From assembly GCF_001422325.1 (NCBI RefSeq), contig NZ_LMMR01000006.1:310001-374000 (forward strand): a stretch of DNA of 64,000 bases, given 5' to 3'. How positions within the stretch are numbered: the stretch's first letter is position 1; every line of letters begins with the position of its first letter. Under the pieces are notes generated by a model. That model was given only the letters and a program-made list of their open reading frames with translations. It was not told where the DNA came from and searched no databases. The translations under genes and the position numbers were made by a program. Of this stretch, positions 26,778 through 36,039 are shown piece by piece. This DNA is from Leifsonia sp. Leaf264 (GTDB taxonomy: Bacteria > Actinomycetota > Actinomycetes > Actinomycetales > Microbacteriaceae).

Positions 26778-27848
26778 ATGACCGACTCCCCCGCGACGCC
26801 GGCCAGCGCCGTTCCCGGCCTCGACGTCGGCGGTCTCGAGGCGTGGCTGCGCGAAGCGCATCCGCAGCTCGCAGCGGGTGCCCTGACGGCCAGACTCATC
26901 ACGGGCGGCAAGAGCAACCTCACCTACCGTATCGACGGTGCGCGCATCCCCCTGGTGCTGCGCCGCCCACCGCTCGGGCACGTTCTCGCGACGGCGCACG
27001 ACATGGCCCGCGAGCACAGGGTCATCTCCGCGCTCGCCGACAGTGCCGTGCCCGTGCCGCCGACCGTCGCCATCGTCGACGACACCGCCGACGCCCGAGT
27101 CACCGGCACCCCCTTCTTCGTCATGGAGCTCGTCGACGGCAGCGTGCTCGCCCGCCCCGCGCAGAACGCCGCCTTCACTCCGGCCGGCCTGCACGCGATC
27201 GGCATCGAGCTGGCCGAGATTCTCGCCGAACTGCACTCGGTCGACCCGGCTTCAGTGGGACTCGATGACTTCGGCCGAGGCGCCGGCTACCTCGAGCGGC
27301 AGCTCCGCACCTGGCGACGTCAGCTCGACTCCTCGCGGTCGCGCGAGACTCCAGCGCTCGACGAGTTGCAGGACGCCCTGGGCGAGCGGATGCCCGACAA
27401 CCCGCGTTCCGGCCTCGTGCACGGCGACTACAGGCTCGACAACGCCATCGTCGCGGGCGAGGGCGATTCGCCCCGCATCGCCGCCATCCTCGACTGGGAG
27501 ATGTCGACCATCGGCGACCCCCTCGTCGACCTCGGAGTCTTCGGCATGTACTGGAACATCGACGAGCTGACGGGCGGTCGGCTGTTCGACAGCGCCGTCG
27601 ACCTCGCCGCCGGGTACCCGGCCTTCGACGAGCTCGTCGACGCCTACGCCGCCCGCACCGGCCGACCCGTGCCCGATCTCGGCTGGTACCGCGGCTTCGC
27701 CGCCTACAAGCTGGCCGTGATCGCCGAGGGCATCCACTACCGCTACCAGCAGAACGAGACCGTGGGCGATGGTTTCGCCCACATCGGCGCCATGGTCGAG
27801 CCCCTCGCCACCGACGGCCTCGCCCGCATCACCCTCCGGAGGAACTGA
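26778..27848 (+). CDS. APH-family kinase, ACAD10/11 N-domain-like
   Basis: A 356-residue aminoglycoside-phosphotransferase-fold protein. [12 protein letters not shown] is the nucleotide-binding loop, [13 protein letters not shown] the catalytic loop (Asp and Asn), and [16 protein letters not shown] the metal-binding loop; this set matches the kinase domain fused to acyl-CoA dehydrogenase in ACAD10/ACAD11 and LvaA of the levulinate pathway. Those enzymes phosphorylate 4-hydroxyacyl-CoAs. Here the dehydrogenase is the next gene, starting at the last base of this one's stop (TGATG), which supports the same paired role. AAAGGTGG precedes the start. Confidence 0.87.
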   Translation: MTDSPATPASAVPGLDVGGLEAWLREAHPQLAAGALTARLITGGKSNLTYRIDGARIPLVLRRPPLGHVLATAHDMAREHRVISALADSAVPVPPTVAIVDDTADARVTGTPFFVMELVDGSVLARPAQNAAFTPAGLHAIGIELAEILAELHSVDPASVGLDDFGRGAGYLERQLRTWRRQLDSSRSRETPALDELQDALGERMPDNPRSGLVHGDYRLDNAIVAGEGDSPRIAAILDWEMSTIGDPLVDLGVFGMYWNIDELTGGRLFDSAVDLAAGYPAFDELVDAYAARTGRPVPDLGWYRGFAAYKLAVIAEGIHYRYQQNETVGDGFAHIGAMVEPLATDGLARITLRRN

Positions 27849-29050
27849 TGGACTTCAGCCACGACGCCGGCACGCTCGAGCTCATCGACCGGGTGCGCTC
27901 GTTCATCGACGAGAACGTGGTGCCGGCCGAAGCCGTGCTCACCGAGCAGCTCGCCGCCGAGCCCGACGCCTGGAGCCCTCGCCCGATCGTGCGCGAGCTG
28001 CAGCAGAAGGCGCGGGACGCCGGCCTCTGGAACCTGTTCCTTCCCGGCGAACGAGGTGCCGGGCTCACCAACCTGCAGTACGCGCCGCTGGCCGAACTCA
28101 CCGGTTGGAGCCTGCGCCTCGCCCCCGTCGCCTTCAACTGCGCCGCCCCCGACACCGGCAACATGGAGGTGCTGAACGACTTCGGCACCGCAGAGCAGAA
28201 GGAGCGCTGGCTCGAGCCGCTGCTGGCGGCGCGCATCCGTTCGGCGTTCTGCATGACGGAGCCGGAGGTCGCCTCGAGCGACGCCACCAACATCACCACC
28301 AGCATCCGTCGTGACGGCGACGACTACGTCATCACCGGTCGCAAGTGGTGGTCGACGGGGGCGATGAACCCCGAAGCCGCCGTCTTCATCGTGATGGGCA
28401 AGACGGATGCGGAGGCTCCCCGTCACCGCCAGCAGTCGATGATCCTCGTGCCCCGCGACACCCCCGGCGTCGAGATCGTGCGACCGCTCACGGTGTTCGG
28501 CTACGACGACCGCGACCACGGCGGCCATGCCGAGATCGCCTTCCACGACGTGCGCGTGCCCGCTGCGAACCTCATCGGCGGCGAGGGCGACGGCTTCGCG
28601 ATAGCGCAGGCGCGGCTCGGACCCGGACGTATCCATCACTGCATGCGCGCCATCGGGATGGCCGAACACGCCCTGGCGCTGGTGCGCGAACGCGCGGCGT
28701 CCCGTGTGGCGTTCGGCCGGCCTCTCGCCGAGCAGGGCGTCGTGCGCGAGTGGGTCGCCGAGTCGCGCATCCAGATCGAGTCGTTGCGCCTGCTCGTGCT
28801 GAAGACGGCCTGGCTGATGGACACCGTGGGCAACCGCGAGGCCATGACCGAGATCCAGGCCATCAAGATCGCCGTGCCGCGAGCCGTGCAGCAGATCCTC
28901 GATCGGGCCATCCAGGTGTTCGGCGGCGCCGGAGTGAGCGATGACACCCCGCTGGCCGAGATGTTCGCCGGCGCGCGGGTGCTCCGGCTCGCCGACGGAC
29001 CCGACGAGGTGCACCTGTCGGCCCTCGGCAAGGCCGAGTTCCGGCGGTAG
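27848..29050 (+). CDS. acyl-CoA dehydrogenase, ACAD11-like
   Basis: A 400-residue flavoenzyme. [16 protein letters not shown] is the FAD-contact loop, [12 protein letters not shown] the second strand motif, and the C-terminus is [33 protein letters not shown], where the usual RxxDGP-D-VH segment ends the family. It closely follows the APH kinase (1-bp overlap), as the two domains are fused in animal ACAD11. The likely substrate is a phosphorylated or unmodified medium-chain acyl-CoA. Confidence 0.9.
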   Translation: MDFSHDAGTLELIDRVRSFIDENVVPAEAVLTEQLAAEPDAWSPRPIVRELQQKARDAGLWNLFLPGERGAGLTNLQYAPLAELTGWSLRLAPVAFNCAAPDTGNMEVLNDFGTAEQKERWLEPLLAARIRSAFCMTEPEVASSDATNITTSIRRDGDDYVITGRKWWSTGAMNPEAAVFIVMGKTDAEAPRHRQQSMILVPRDTPGVEIVRPLTVFGYDDRDHGGHAEIAFHDVRVPAANLIGGEGDGFAIAQARLGPGRIHHCMRAIGMAEHALALVRERAASRVAFGRPLAEQGVVREWVAESRIQIESLRLLVLKTAWLMDTVGNREAMTEIQAIKIAVPRAVQQILDRAIQVFGGAGVSDDTPLAEMFAGARVLRLADGPDEVHLSALGKAEFRR

Positions 29051-29064
29051 GCGCCGGCCCACAG

Positions 29065-29108
29065 TGGTTTCGATACGCGTCGCGCTGCGCCCGGCGCTAC
29101 TCAACCAG
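29065..29108. repeat. GTTTCGATACGC...CTACTCAACCA intergenic repeat
   Basis: TGGTTTCGATACGCG at the left and GCGCTACTCAACCAG at the right form an imperfect inverted repeat between two genes of one operon. It belongs to the same family as the copies at 30745-30774 and 35720-35764. Confidence 0.65.
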
Positions 29109-29134
29109 CGAGAAGAACGTCGAAGGAGACGCCC

Positions 29135-30754
29135 ATGACCCACACCCCTGACCCCGCGATCGACGGCGACGGATACGGCACCCTCTCGGTGGCGAGCATC
29201 CTGGCCGAGTCGGCCCGGCGCACCCCTGACCGCGCAGCCCTGCACTTCCTGGGTCACACGATCAGCTACGGCACCCTCTGGGAGCAGACCCGCGCCTACG
29301 CCGGCGCCCTGCAGGCTCGCGGCATCGGACGCGGAGACCGCGTGGCCATGCTGGTGCCGAACGTGCCCGACTTCGCCCGCGTCTACTACGCGGTGCTGTC
29401 GCTCGGAGCGATCGTCGTTCCCGTGCACCTGCTGTTCAAGGCCGAGGAGATCGGCTACGTGCTGCGCGACAGCGGCGCCGACCTGCTCGTGGCTGCAGCG
29501 CCGATGCTCGCCGAGGCCGCGCCCGCTGCCCGCGACGCCGGTGTTCCGCTGGTGACCGTGCTGGCGCCCGCCGGCACCGCGGGCGCCGACGGTTCCGAGC
29601 TGGCGCGACTCGAGGCCGAGGCATCCGTCGCCGCTCCGATCGAGCGACACGTGTCGGTGCGGCCGACGGATGCCGCCACCATCCTCTACACCAGCGGAAC
29701 GACGGGCACGCCCAAGGGTGCGGTCGGCTCGCACCTGGCGATCGTCGAGCAGGTGCACTGCGCCCTCATCGACGCCTTCGACATGACACCGGACGACGTG
29801 ATCTTCGGCGGCCTGCCGCTGTTCCACACCTTCGGGCAGACGGCCGTGATGAACGTGGCGTTCCGGCGTGGGGCATCCGTGATCCTGCTGCCGAAGTTCG
29901 ACGCCGACCAGGCGCTCGAACTGCTCGTGGCGCACCGGGCCACCGTGTTCACAGCCGTGCCCACGATGTTCGTCGGCATGATCGAGGCCGCCCGCCGCTC
30001 GTCCACTCACGCCGAGGCGCGGCCACCGCTGCGCTACGCCGTCTCGGGCGGTGCAGCGCTGCCCGTGGCCGTGCTCGAGGCGTTCGCCGCAGAGTACGGA
30101 GCCCAGGTGCACGAGGGCTACGGACTCACCGAGACCTCGCCGACGGTCTCGTTCAACACAGTGTTCGAGCCGATCCGCCCGGGAACCGTCGGGCGCCCCT
30201 ATTGGGGCATCGACGTGGCCATCGCGGAGGCGGAGGTGGAGGGTCGCATCGAGTTCGCACCCGACGGCGAGCTCGGCGAGATCGTGGTGCGCGGGCACAA
30301 CCTGTTCAAGGGCTACCTGGGTCGAGCGGATTCCTCTGCCGAGGCCGTGGTCGACGGCTGGTTCCGCACCGGAGACCTGGGCACCTACACCGACGGCATC
30401 GTGACGATCGTGGACCGCAAGAAGGACATGATCGTGCGCAACGGCTACAACGTGTACCCGACCGAGGTGGAGGCCGTGATCGTGCGGCATCCGTCCGTCG
30501 CGCAGGCGGCCGTCTTCGGACTGCCGGATGCCACCCACGGCCAGGAGGTGCATGTCGCCGTGGTCGCCCTCGACGGGCACGACCTCGACGCCGAGGAGAT
30601 CGTCGCGTTCACGAAGGAGCGCATCGCGGCGTACAAGTACCCGCGCGTGGTGCACGTCGTCGACGCGCTGCCCCTCGGCGGCAGCGGCAAGGTGCTCAAG
30701 CGCGAGCTGGCGGCGCAGTTCGCGGCGGTCGACGCCCTGTCGCCGGTCGAGTAG
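29135..30754 (+). CDS. AMP-dependent acyl-CoA synthetase (FadD-like)
   Basis: A 539-residue ANL-superfamily ligase that activates a carboxylic acid to its CoA thioester with ATP. Motifs: ILYTSGTTGTPKGA (P-loop), EGYGLTETSPTVSFN (A5), GWFRTGDLGTYT (A7), and GSGKVLKREL with the C-terminal catalytic Lys (A10). The ribosome site GAAGGAGAC precedes ATG 29135. It is the third gene of the site-2 operon, which therefore encodes activation (ligase), kinase and dehydrogenation of one acid substrate. The stop codon lies inside a GATCGAGTAG-type repeat. Confidence 0.92.
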   Translation: MTHTPDPAIDGDGYGTLSVASILAESARRTPDRAALHFLGHTISYGTLWEQTRAYAGALQARGIGRGDRVAMLVPNVPDFARVYYAVLSLGAIVVPVHLLFKAEEIGYVLRDSGADLLVAAAPMLAEAAPAARDAGVPLVTVLAPAGTAGADGSELARLEAEASVAAPIERHVSVRPTDAATILYTSGTTGTPKGAVGSHLAIVEQVHCALIDAFDMTPDDVIFGGLPLFHTFGQTAVMNVAFRRGASVILLPKFDADQALELLVAHRATVFTAVPTMFVGMIEAARRSSTHAEARPPLRYAVSGGAALPVAVLEAFAAEYGAQVHEGYGLTETSPTVSFNTVFEPIRPGTVGRPYWGIDVAIAEAEVEGRIEFAPDGELGEIVVRGHNLFKGYLGRADSSAEAVVDGWFRTGDLGTYTDGIVTIVDRKKDMIVRNGYNVYPTEVEAVIVRHPSVAQAAVFGLPDATHGQEVHVAVVALDGHDLDAEEIVAFTKERIAAYKYPRVVHVVDALPLGGSGKVLKRELAAQFAAVDALSPVE

Positions 30755-30774
30755 GCCGCGAGCACTACTCGATC
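30745..30774. repeat. GGTCGAGTAG...CTACTCGATC inverted repeat
   Basis: 10-bp arms (9 of 10 match) around a 10-nt loop. The left arm supplies the TAG stop of the acyl-CoA ligase. Same word family as the repeat at 35720-35764. Confidence 0.6.
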
Positions 30775-30798
30775 AGCGGAGCAGCGGCACACACGCGA

Positions 30799-30827
30799 AT
30801 GCCGCGGACCCGATCGGTCCGCGGCAT
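30799..30827. terminator. bidirectional hairpin between fadD-like and livJ-like genes
   Basis: A 12-bp perfect stem (ATGCCGCGGACC with GGTCCGCGGCAT) and 5-nt loop in the convergent gap. Confidence 0.8.
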
Positions 30828-30840
30828 CCGGTGCGTGAAT

Positions 30841-32133
30841 CTACTCGGCGGAGGCAGGCACCCCCTCGTTCTCCACCGCCACCGGGTCGGCATCCGTCAC
30901 CGAGACCTTCCCCGTGCCGTCGCTCACGTAGGTCGTGCCGATGTAGTCCTGCACGCCCTGGTCGACCGTCGTGATGCCGACGCCGGTGTAGGCCGCGTGG
31001 CTGTCATCGCCGAACGACAGGGGCAGGATCCCGTTGCCGACCAGGTCACCCGAGTTCACGGCCTCCAGCAGGCTCTCCCTGGTGGGGTTCTCGCCGGCCG
31101 CGGCCAGCGCCTCGGCGAAGAGGTAGCCGACCGACATGCCGAACATCGTGTTGCCGTCGAAGGGGGCGCCGTCGTTGTAGTCGGCGTTGACCTTCTCGAA
31201 CAGCTCGCTCCAGTCGTTGCCCTGACGTGCCGGCAGGTAGTTCGAACTCACGAAGCCCTGCAGCAGCTTCGGACCGACGTCTTCGCCGAGGAAGCCGACG
31301 AGCGTCGGGTAGTCGGCGCCCGACGAGGAGGAGAACCACTGGGTGAACCAGCCGAGCTTTGCGGCGGTTCCGATGGCCAGGGCCGTGAACCCGTTGACCG
31401 TCGCGAGCATGTTGACCTCGCATCCGGCGGCCTTCATGGCACTGACCTGCGCCACGACGTCCTGGTTCGACACCGAGTAGCGCTGCACGCTGGTCAGGCC
31501 GTCGGCGCCCAGGACGTTCTCGGCGCCGGTGATGAACTCGTCGCCGAAATCGTCGTCCTGGCCGAGCACGCACACCTTCTTGCCGGCGAACTCGTCGGTC
31601 GCGTACTGGGCCAGAGCCTCGCCCTCCGTGACGTAGTCGGCGTTGAACGCGAAGGTGTACGGGTACTTCTCGGGCTGGTTCCAGCTCGTGGAGCCCGACG
31701 CCACGAACAGGTCGGGCACCTTCTTCTGGTTGAGGTAGTCGAGCACCGAGGCGTGCGTCGGCGTTCCGAGGCCGTTGAGGATGGCGAAGACGTCGTCGTC
31801 CTGCACGAGCTCACGCACGACGGTCTGCGTGGTGGCCGGGTTGTAGCCGTCGTCCTTGACGAGGTACTCGATGGTGCGACCGTTGATGCCGCCCTTCTCG
31901 TTCACGTAGTCGAAGTAGGCCTGAGTGGCGGCCGAGATCGAGGAGTAGCCGGCGGCGGCAGGCCCGGTGAGCGGTTGATGGGTGCCGATGGTCACGGTGT
32001 CGTCGGTGACTCCGGGGGCCTCGGCGGCCGGATCGGATGCGGCCGGGGTGCTGCAGGCCGCGAGCGTGACGAGCAGTGCTGATGCCGCGGCGACAGCGAT
32101 CGCGCGGCGGGGTGGTGCGCTTCGGTGTGACAT
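30841..32133 (-). CDS. branched-chain amino acid/carboxylate ABC transporter substrate-binding lipoprotein (LivJ-like)
   Basis: A 430-residue Leu/Ile/Val-binding-protein-family component. A signal peptide with lipobox (LAAC at about 25-28) precedes a mature start CSTPAASD. VTIGTHQPLTGPAAAGYSSI matches the N-terminal strand of the periplasmic type-1 fold. It delivers ligand to the LivHM permeases; family ligands include branched-chain amino acids, short fatty acids, aromatics and amides. It is the last gene of the livGFHMJ-type operon, 3 bp after livM. Ligand unknown. Confidence 0.9.
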   Translation of the reverse strand: MSHRSAPPRRAIAVAAASALLVTLAACSTPAASDPAAEAPGVTDDTVTIGTHQPLTGPAAAGYSSISAATQAYFDYVNEKGGINGRTIEYLVKDDGYNPATTQTVVRELVQDDDVFAILNGLGTPTHASVLDYLNQKKVPDLFVASGSTSWNQPEKYPYTFAFNADYVTEGEALAQYATDEFAGKKVCVLGQDDDFGDEFITGAENVLGADGLTSVQRYSVSNQDVVAQVSAMKAAGCEVNMLATVNGFTALAIGTAAKLGWFTQWFSSSSGADYPTLVGFLGEDVGPKLLQGFVSSNYLPARQGNDWSELFEKVNADYNDGAPFDGNTMFGMSVGYLFAEALAAAGENPTRESLLEAVNSGDLVGNGILPLSFGDDSHAAYTGVGITTVDQGVQDYIGTTYVSDGTGKVSVTDADPVAVENEGVPASAE

Positions 32134-32136
32134 GGG

Positions 32137-33285
32137 TCACCTCTCTGTTTCGGTGGTGGGTGGTGCTGCTGGGACGGACGTCGTCGAGGAGGGGATGCCG
32201 CGCCGTCGCGTGAGCCGAGTCGGCAGGGCCCCGCGGATGCCGGCGGGCCAGAGCAGCGTCACGACGATGAGCAGCGCGCCGAACACCAGCACGGGCAGGT
32301 TGCCCGAGAGGCGCTGCGTCAGGTCGGCCGGCAGGTCCAGCGCCCCGGTGACGGTTCCGATGAGCCACGGGAGAAGCACGATCACGATCGAGCCGAGCAA
32401 CGCCCCGAGCATGCTGCCGAGGCCGCCGATGACGACGGCCACCACGAGCAGCAGCGAGAACGCCAGGGTGTAGGCGCCGGGGCTCACCGACTGCGTCACG
32501 AAGCAGAGCACGGCCCCGCCGGCGCCGGCGGCCACGGCACTCACCGTGAATGCGAACACCTTCACGCGCCCGGCGCGCACGCCGTTCAGGCGCGCGGCCA
32601 CCTCGTCGTCGCGCACGGCTCGCATCCGCAAGCCCAGCACGCCCGAGCGGATGCCGCTCAGCACCGTCACGACCACGGCGGCGACCCCGATGGCCACCCA
32701 GGCCTGCCACTGCTCGACGGCGATGATCGTGGCGAGGGCGGGCGGCACATCGTCATAGGCGACCTGCAGGCCCTGGTCGCCGCCGAGCACGCCGCTGAAC
32801 ACAGCTGTCACGGCGGGCAGCGCGATGACGAGGGCGAGCGTCACGCCGGCCAGATAGGGCCCGCGCAGTCGAGCGGCGGCGAGGCCGAGCAGCAGTCCGA
32901 GCACTCCGGATGCCGCGAGAGCGGCCAGCAGCGCCAGCCCGAAGCGAGCGACGCCGTCGATGCCGGCATCCGTCAGCGCATTCGAGGCGAGGGCGTAACC
33001 GTAGCCGCCAACGGCCATGAGGGCGGCGTGCCCGAGCGAGAGCTGCCCGGTGAGGCCGATGAGCAGGCTGAGTCCTGCGGTGGCGCAGAAGTAGGCCGCC
33101 ACGAGGGCGAACTGGTAGTTGCGGTACGGGTCGAGCAGGAAGGTGCCGCCGATGGCCAGCGCCGTGAGCACGAGGGCTGTGCCGATCAGGCGGGTGCGGC
33201 GCCGAGTGGGCCGTCGCAGGCGATCGCCGGATGCCGCCGCCGGTGCGGCGGCCGGGTTGGACGCTGTCGCGACGTCGACACTCAT
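32137..33285 (-). CDS. branched-chain-type ABC transporter permease (LivM-like)
   Basis: A 382-residue inner-membrane permease with about 8-9 hydrophobic segments. The family motif near YFCATAGLSLLIGLTGQLSLGHAALMAVGGYGYA (about 62-95) is the LivM signature, and GGLGSMLGALLGSIVIV is the EAA-like coupling loop region. An Ala/Pro-rich N-terminal extension with a basic patch (RRPTRRRTR) precedes the first helix. The start overlaps the livH stop by 4 bp (ATGA). It pairs with LivH to form the channel. Confidence 0.93.
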   Translation of the reverse strand: MSVDVATASNPAAAPAAASGDRLRRPTRRRTRLIGTALVLTALAIGGTFLLDPYRNYQFALVAAYFCATAGLSLLIGLTGQLSLGHAALMAVGGYGYALASNALTDAGIDGVARFGLALLAALAASGVLGLLLGLAAARLRGPYLAGVTLALVIALPAVTAVFSGVLGGDQGLQVAYDDVPPALATIIAVEQWQAWVAIGVAAVVVTVLSGIRSGVLGLRMRAVRDDEVAARLNGVRAGRVKVFAFTVSAVAAGAGGAVLCFVTQSVSPGAYTLAFSLLLVVAVVIGGLGSMLGALLGSIVIVLLPWLIGTVTGALDLPADLTQRLSGNLPVLVFGALLIVVTLLWPAGIRGALPTRLTRRRGIPSSTTSVPAAPPTTETER

Positions 33286-34160
33286 GCGACGCGTGCCTCT
33301 CGTGCGGAGAAGATGCCGCCGGGCCGCACCAGCAGCACCGCGACGAGCAGCACCAGCACGGCGATCGGGGCCACGGTCGATCCCAGGTACCCCGTCACCA
33401 GGCTGATGGCGACGCCCACGATCAGTCCGCCGACGAGTGCGCCGACGGGCGAGTCGAGGCCGCCGACCACCGCGACGGTGAACGCGTAGACGAACAGCAT
33501 GTCGGCCGAGTGCGGGTTGAGGCCGAGCTCGGTGGGCACCAGCAACAAGGCAGCAAGGGCTCCGACGGCGGCGGCGAGCATCCACCCGATGGTGAGCATG
33601 CGCGAGACCCGCACTCCGAGCAGCCGGGAGACCTCGGGGGCGAAAGCCGATGCGCGCAGCTGCAGGCCCAGCGAGGTGCGCGTGAAGAGCAGCGCGAGCC
33701 CGGCCATCACCCCCACGGCGAGGACGAGCACGAACACGTCGTACGGCGAGAGCACGGGCACCCCGCCGATGATGATCGGGCTCTGGTCGAACGGTGCGGC
33801 CATGGGTCGGTACTGCTGGCCGAAGGCGATGCCGAGCGCCGACTGCAGCACCATGACGACGCCGATCGCGATGATCACGCCCGAGAGGGGCGAGTCGCGA
33901 GGAGCGAAGCGCATGACCCCGCGCTCGACGACGTAGCCGAGCACCGCGCCGGCGACGAGCGCGCTGGCGAGCCCCGCCCAGTACGAGCCCGTGAAGGCCG
34001 TCACGGCGAACGCCACGTAGGTGGCGACGACGGCCATCGCGCCCTGCGAGAAGTTCACGATGCGCGCGGCCCGCCAGATGAGCACGAGGGCGAGCGCGAA
34101 CAACGCGAAGATCGCGCCGCGGGCGATGCCGGTGGCGAGGAGGAAGAGCAGCCTGTCCAT
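33282..34160 (-). CDS. branched-chain-type ABC transporter permease (LivH-like)
   Basis: A 292-residue permease with about 8 membrane segments. NFSQGAMAVVATYVAF near residue 35 and GGLDSPVGALVGGLIVGV near 235 are typical LivH positions (the latter is the ATPase-coupling loop). It starts 3 bp after the livF stop in the operon order livG-F-H-M-J. Confidence 0.93.
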   Translation of the reverse strand: MDRLLFLLATGIARGAIFALFALALVLIWRAARIVNFSQGAMAVVATYVAFAVTAFTGSYWAGLASALVAGAVLGYVVERGVMRFAPRDSPLSGVIIAIGVVMVLQSALGIAFGQQYRPMAAPFDQSPIIIGGVPVLSPYDVFVLVLAVGVMAGLALLFTRTSLGLQLRASAFAPEVSRLLGVRVSRMLTIGWMLAAAVGALAALLLVPTELGLNPHSADMLFVYAFTVAVVGGLDSPVGALVGGLIVGVAISLVTGYLGSTVAPIAVLVLLVAVLLVRPGGIFSAREARVA

Positions 34161-34162
34161 TC

Positions 34163-34879
34163 TCAGAACCCCAGGTAGGCGTGACGGAGGGCGTCATCGG
34201 TGAGCAGCTCGGCCGCCGAGCGGTCGGCCACGACGCTGCCGAGCGAGAGCACGACGCCGTGGTCGGCGATGGCGAGGGCGCTGGTCACGTTCTGCTCGGC
34301 GAGCAGCACGGTGAGGCCGGTGTCGTCGCGCAGGGATCGCAGTACGCCGAGGATCTGGGCGACCACACGCGGTGCCAGCCCGAGCGACGGTTCGTCGAGC
34401 AGCAGCATCCGGGGCCTGGCGATGATGGCCCGTCCGAGGGCGAGCATCTGCCGTTCGCCGCCCGAGAGTTGGTGGCCGGATGCCGCCCGCCGACGCGACA
34501 GCGGTTCGAAGAGCGCGTAGATCTCGTCGACGGCGGCGGAGAGCCCGCGGCGGTCGAAGCGCCAGAGCCCGCCGAGCCGCAGGTTCTCGTCGACCGTGAG
34601 CTCCGCGACGACGCTGCGCCCCTCCGACACCTGGGCGAGTCCGCTGCGGGAGCGGTCCTCGACGCTCACGCTGGAGAGGTCGCGGCCGTCGAGGATCACG
34701 CGTCCGGCGGCCGGTGCGACGAGGCCGGATACAGTGCGGAGCAGGGTGGTCTTGCCGGCCCCGTTGGCACCGAGGAGTGCGACGATCGCGCCCTGCGGAA
34801 TCGCCAGGCGCACCTGGTGCAGTACGGGCGATCCGCCATAGCCGGCCGTGATCCCGTCGATCTCGAGGAGCGCGCTCAT
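34163..34879 (-). CDS. branched-chain-type ABC transporter ATP-binding protein (LivF-like)
   Basis: A 238-residue ABC ATPase with Walker A GANGAGKTT, Q-loop region, signature LSGGERQMLALGRA and Walker B MLLLDEPSLGL, followed by LAEQNVTSALAIADHGVVL, the LivF-specific end. It powers uptake by LivHM. The start overlaps the livG stop by 4 bp. Confidence 0.94.
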   Translation of the reverse strand: MSALLEIDGITAGYGGSPVLHQVRLAIPQGAIVALLGANGAGKTTLLRTVSGLVAPAAGRVILDGRDLSSVSVEDRSRSGLAQVSEGRSVVAELTVDENLRLGGLWRFDRRGLSAAVDEIYALFEPLSRRRAASGHQLSGGERQMLALGRAIIARPRMLLLDEPSLGLAPRVVAQILGVLRSLRDDTGLTVLLAEQNVTSALAIADHGVVLSLGSVVADRSAAELLTDDALRHAYLGF

Positions 34880-35625
34880 GCTGCGGGCTCCACGCCGAGG
34901 TAGGCCTCCTCGACCCGAGGGTCAGCCTGCACCTCGGCCGGTGTGCCACGCGCGATCACGCGGCCGAAGTCCAGCACCGCGATGCTGTCGGCGAGGCTCA
35001 TGACGAAGTCCATGTGGTGCTCGACGAGCAGCACCGAGCATCCGGACGCCGCGATGTCGCGCACCACCCCCGCGAGCTCGGCGATGTCGTCTGAGCCGAG
35101 CCCACCAGCAGGTTCGTCGAGCAGCAGGAGCTGCGGATGCGTCACGAGAGCGCGGGCGAGGGCGACGCGTTTGCGCTCGGGGTAGGGCAGCGACGCCACG
35201 GGGCGGCCGGCGTCGGCGGCGAGGCCGAGGGCGGCCAGCTGGTCTGTGGCGGCGAGGGTCGCATCCGTGGCCCGGGACAGACCCGCGCGGCTCGACGTGC
35301 CGGGTCCGAGAGGAACGAGCACGTTCTCGAGCACCGTCATCGAGTCGAAGAGACCCAGGCCCTGCAGCGTGCGCGCGACGCCTCGGCCGACCAGGGCTGT
35401 CGGAGCCGACGGCGCCGGCCGTCCGTCGATCTCGATGCTGCCGCCGGCCCGACGCACGAGTCCGCAGACGGCGTTGAAGACCGTGGTCTTTCCGGCGCCG
35501 TTGGGCCCGATGAGGGCGACGGTCTCACCGTGGGCGACATCGAGGGAGACGTCGTCGAGGGCCGTGAGCCCGCCGAAGGCGACGGTGAGCCCGCTGATCC
35601 GCAGCCGGGGCGTTGGTGAATGCAT
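34876..35625 (-). CDS. branched-chain-type ABC transporter ATP-binding protein (LivG-like)
   Basis: A 249-residue ABC ATPase: Walker A GPNGAGKTT, Walker B LLLLDEPAGGL, and LLVEHHMDFVMSLADSIAVLDFG at the C-terminus typical of LivG. The signature reads LPYPERKRVALAR, a divergent form in place of LSGGQ that is usual in LivG-type subunits. The start at 35625 is chosen because GAAGAGGTG precedes it; an ATG at 35655 is in frame but would be a leaderless extension. First gene of the operon; operator site 3 lies 39 bp upstream. Confidence 0.92.
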   Translation of the reverse strand: MHSPTPRLRISGLTVAFGGLTALDDVSLDVAHGETVALIGPNGAGKTTVFNAVCGLVRRAGGSIEIDGRPAPSAPTALVGRGVARTLQGLGLFDSMTVLENVLVPLGPGTSSRAGLSRATDATLAATDQLAALGLAADAGRPVASLPYPERKRVALARALVTHPQLLLLDEPAGGLGSDDIAELAGVVRDIAASGCSVLLVEHHMDFVMSLADSIAVLDFGRVIARGTPAEVQADPRVEEAYLGVEPAA

Positions 35626-35663
35626 CGGCACCTCTTCGTGTCGTGGTGCCAACACCCTACAAC

Positions 35664-35685
35664 AGAAACCGACCAGACGGTATGC
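35664..35685. promoter_or_regulatory. island operator site 3 (TetR-type palindrome)
   Basis: On the minus strand, the gene direction, GCATACCG, spacer TCTGGT, CGGTTTCT. The right arm is degraded at the end, but ACCG-N6-CGGT is intact and the spacer is identical to site 4. A -10 box TAGGGT (35659-35654, minus strand) lies 4 nt downstream of the operator, upstream of livG. Confidence 0.75.
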
Positions 35686-35719
35686 CGATGTTGCACAAGG
35701 CTTCCGCCATCCTTATCGC

Positions 35720-35764
35720 TGATCGAGTAGTGCCCGAGCGCAGCGAAGCCACGTATCGAGATCA
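35720..35764. repeat. TGATCGAGTAG...CGTATCGAGATCA inverted repeat
   Basis: Imperfect inverted repeat of about 45 bp with a centre rich in GAGCGCAGCGAAG. Family member of the repeats at 29065-29108 and 30745-30774, in the opposite orientation to the first. Confidence 0.65.
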
Positions 35765-35817
35765 CACTCAGCCGCGCGCTGCCTCACTCATCCGCTCGCA
35801 AAGCCACAGACGCACAG

Positions 35818-35850
35818 CGGCTGCGGCTGCGGCTGCGGCTGCGGCTGCGG
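35818..35850. repeat. CGGCTG hexanucleotide array
   Basis: Five perfect CGGCTG units plus half a unit in an intergenic region; a possible slippage site. Confidence 0.9.
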
Positions 35851-36039
35851 CGAAGGGGAGCCCCCGGCGCTTCCCTCGGCTTCGGCGCGCTTGCCTCGCC
35901 CCGTGCCTCTGCCAGCGGGCGGAGGCGCGACTACCCGGCGAGCCATGCGGGCATTGGCCGAGCGCAGGCCTCAGCGGCGGGCGCCCCGGCTCGCTCGCCG
36001 AGGCCCGGGACGCCCGCCGTCGAGGCGCCGGCGCAGCGC

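Larger units (their letters stand above)
35686..36039. other. 354-bp gene-free stretch
   Basis: No convincing gene. It holds the GATCGAGTAG-type inverted repeat (35720-35764), a CGGCTG hexamer array (35818-35850), and a GC-rich mosaic with several short inverted repeats. Open frames crossing it are low-complexity Arg/Ala-rich translations without family features. Confidence 0.7.

Noticed and set aside
27743-30655. 970-codon minus-strand frame opposite the kinase/dehydrogenase/ligase operon
   Set aside because: Antisense shadow; the plus strand carries all catalytic motifs in three genes.
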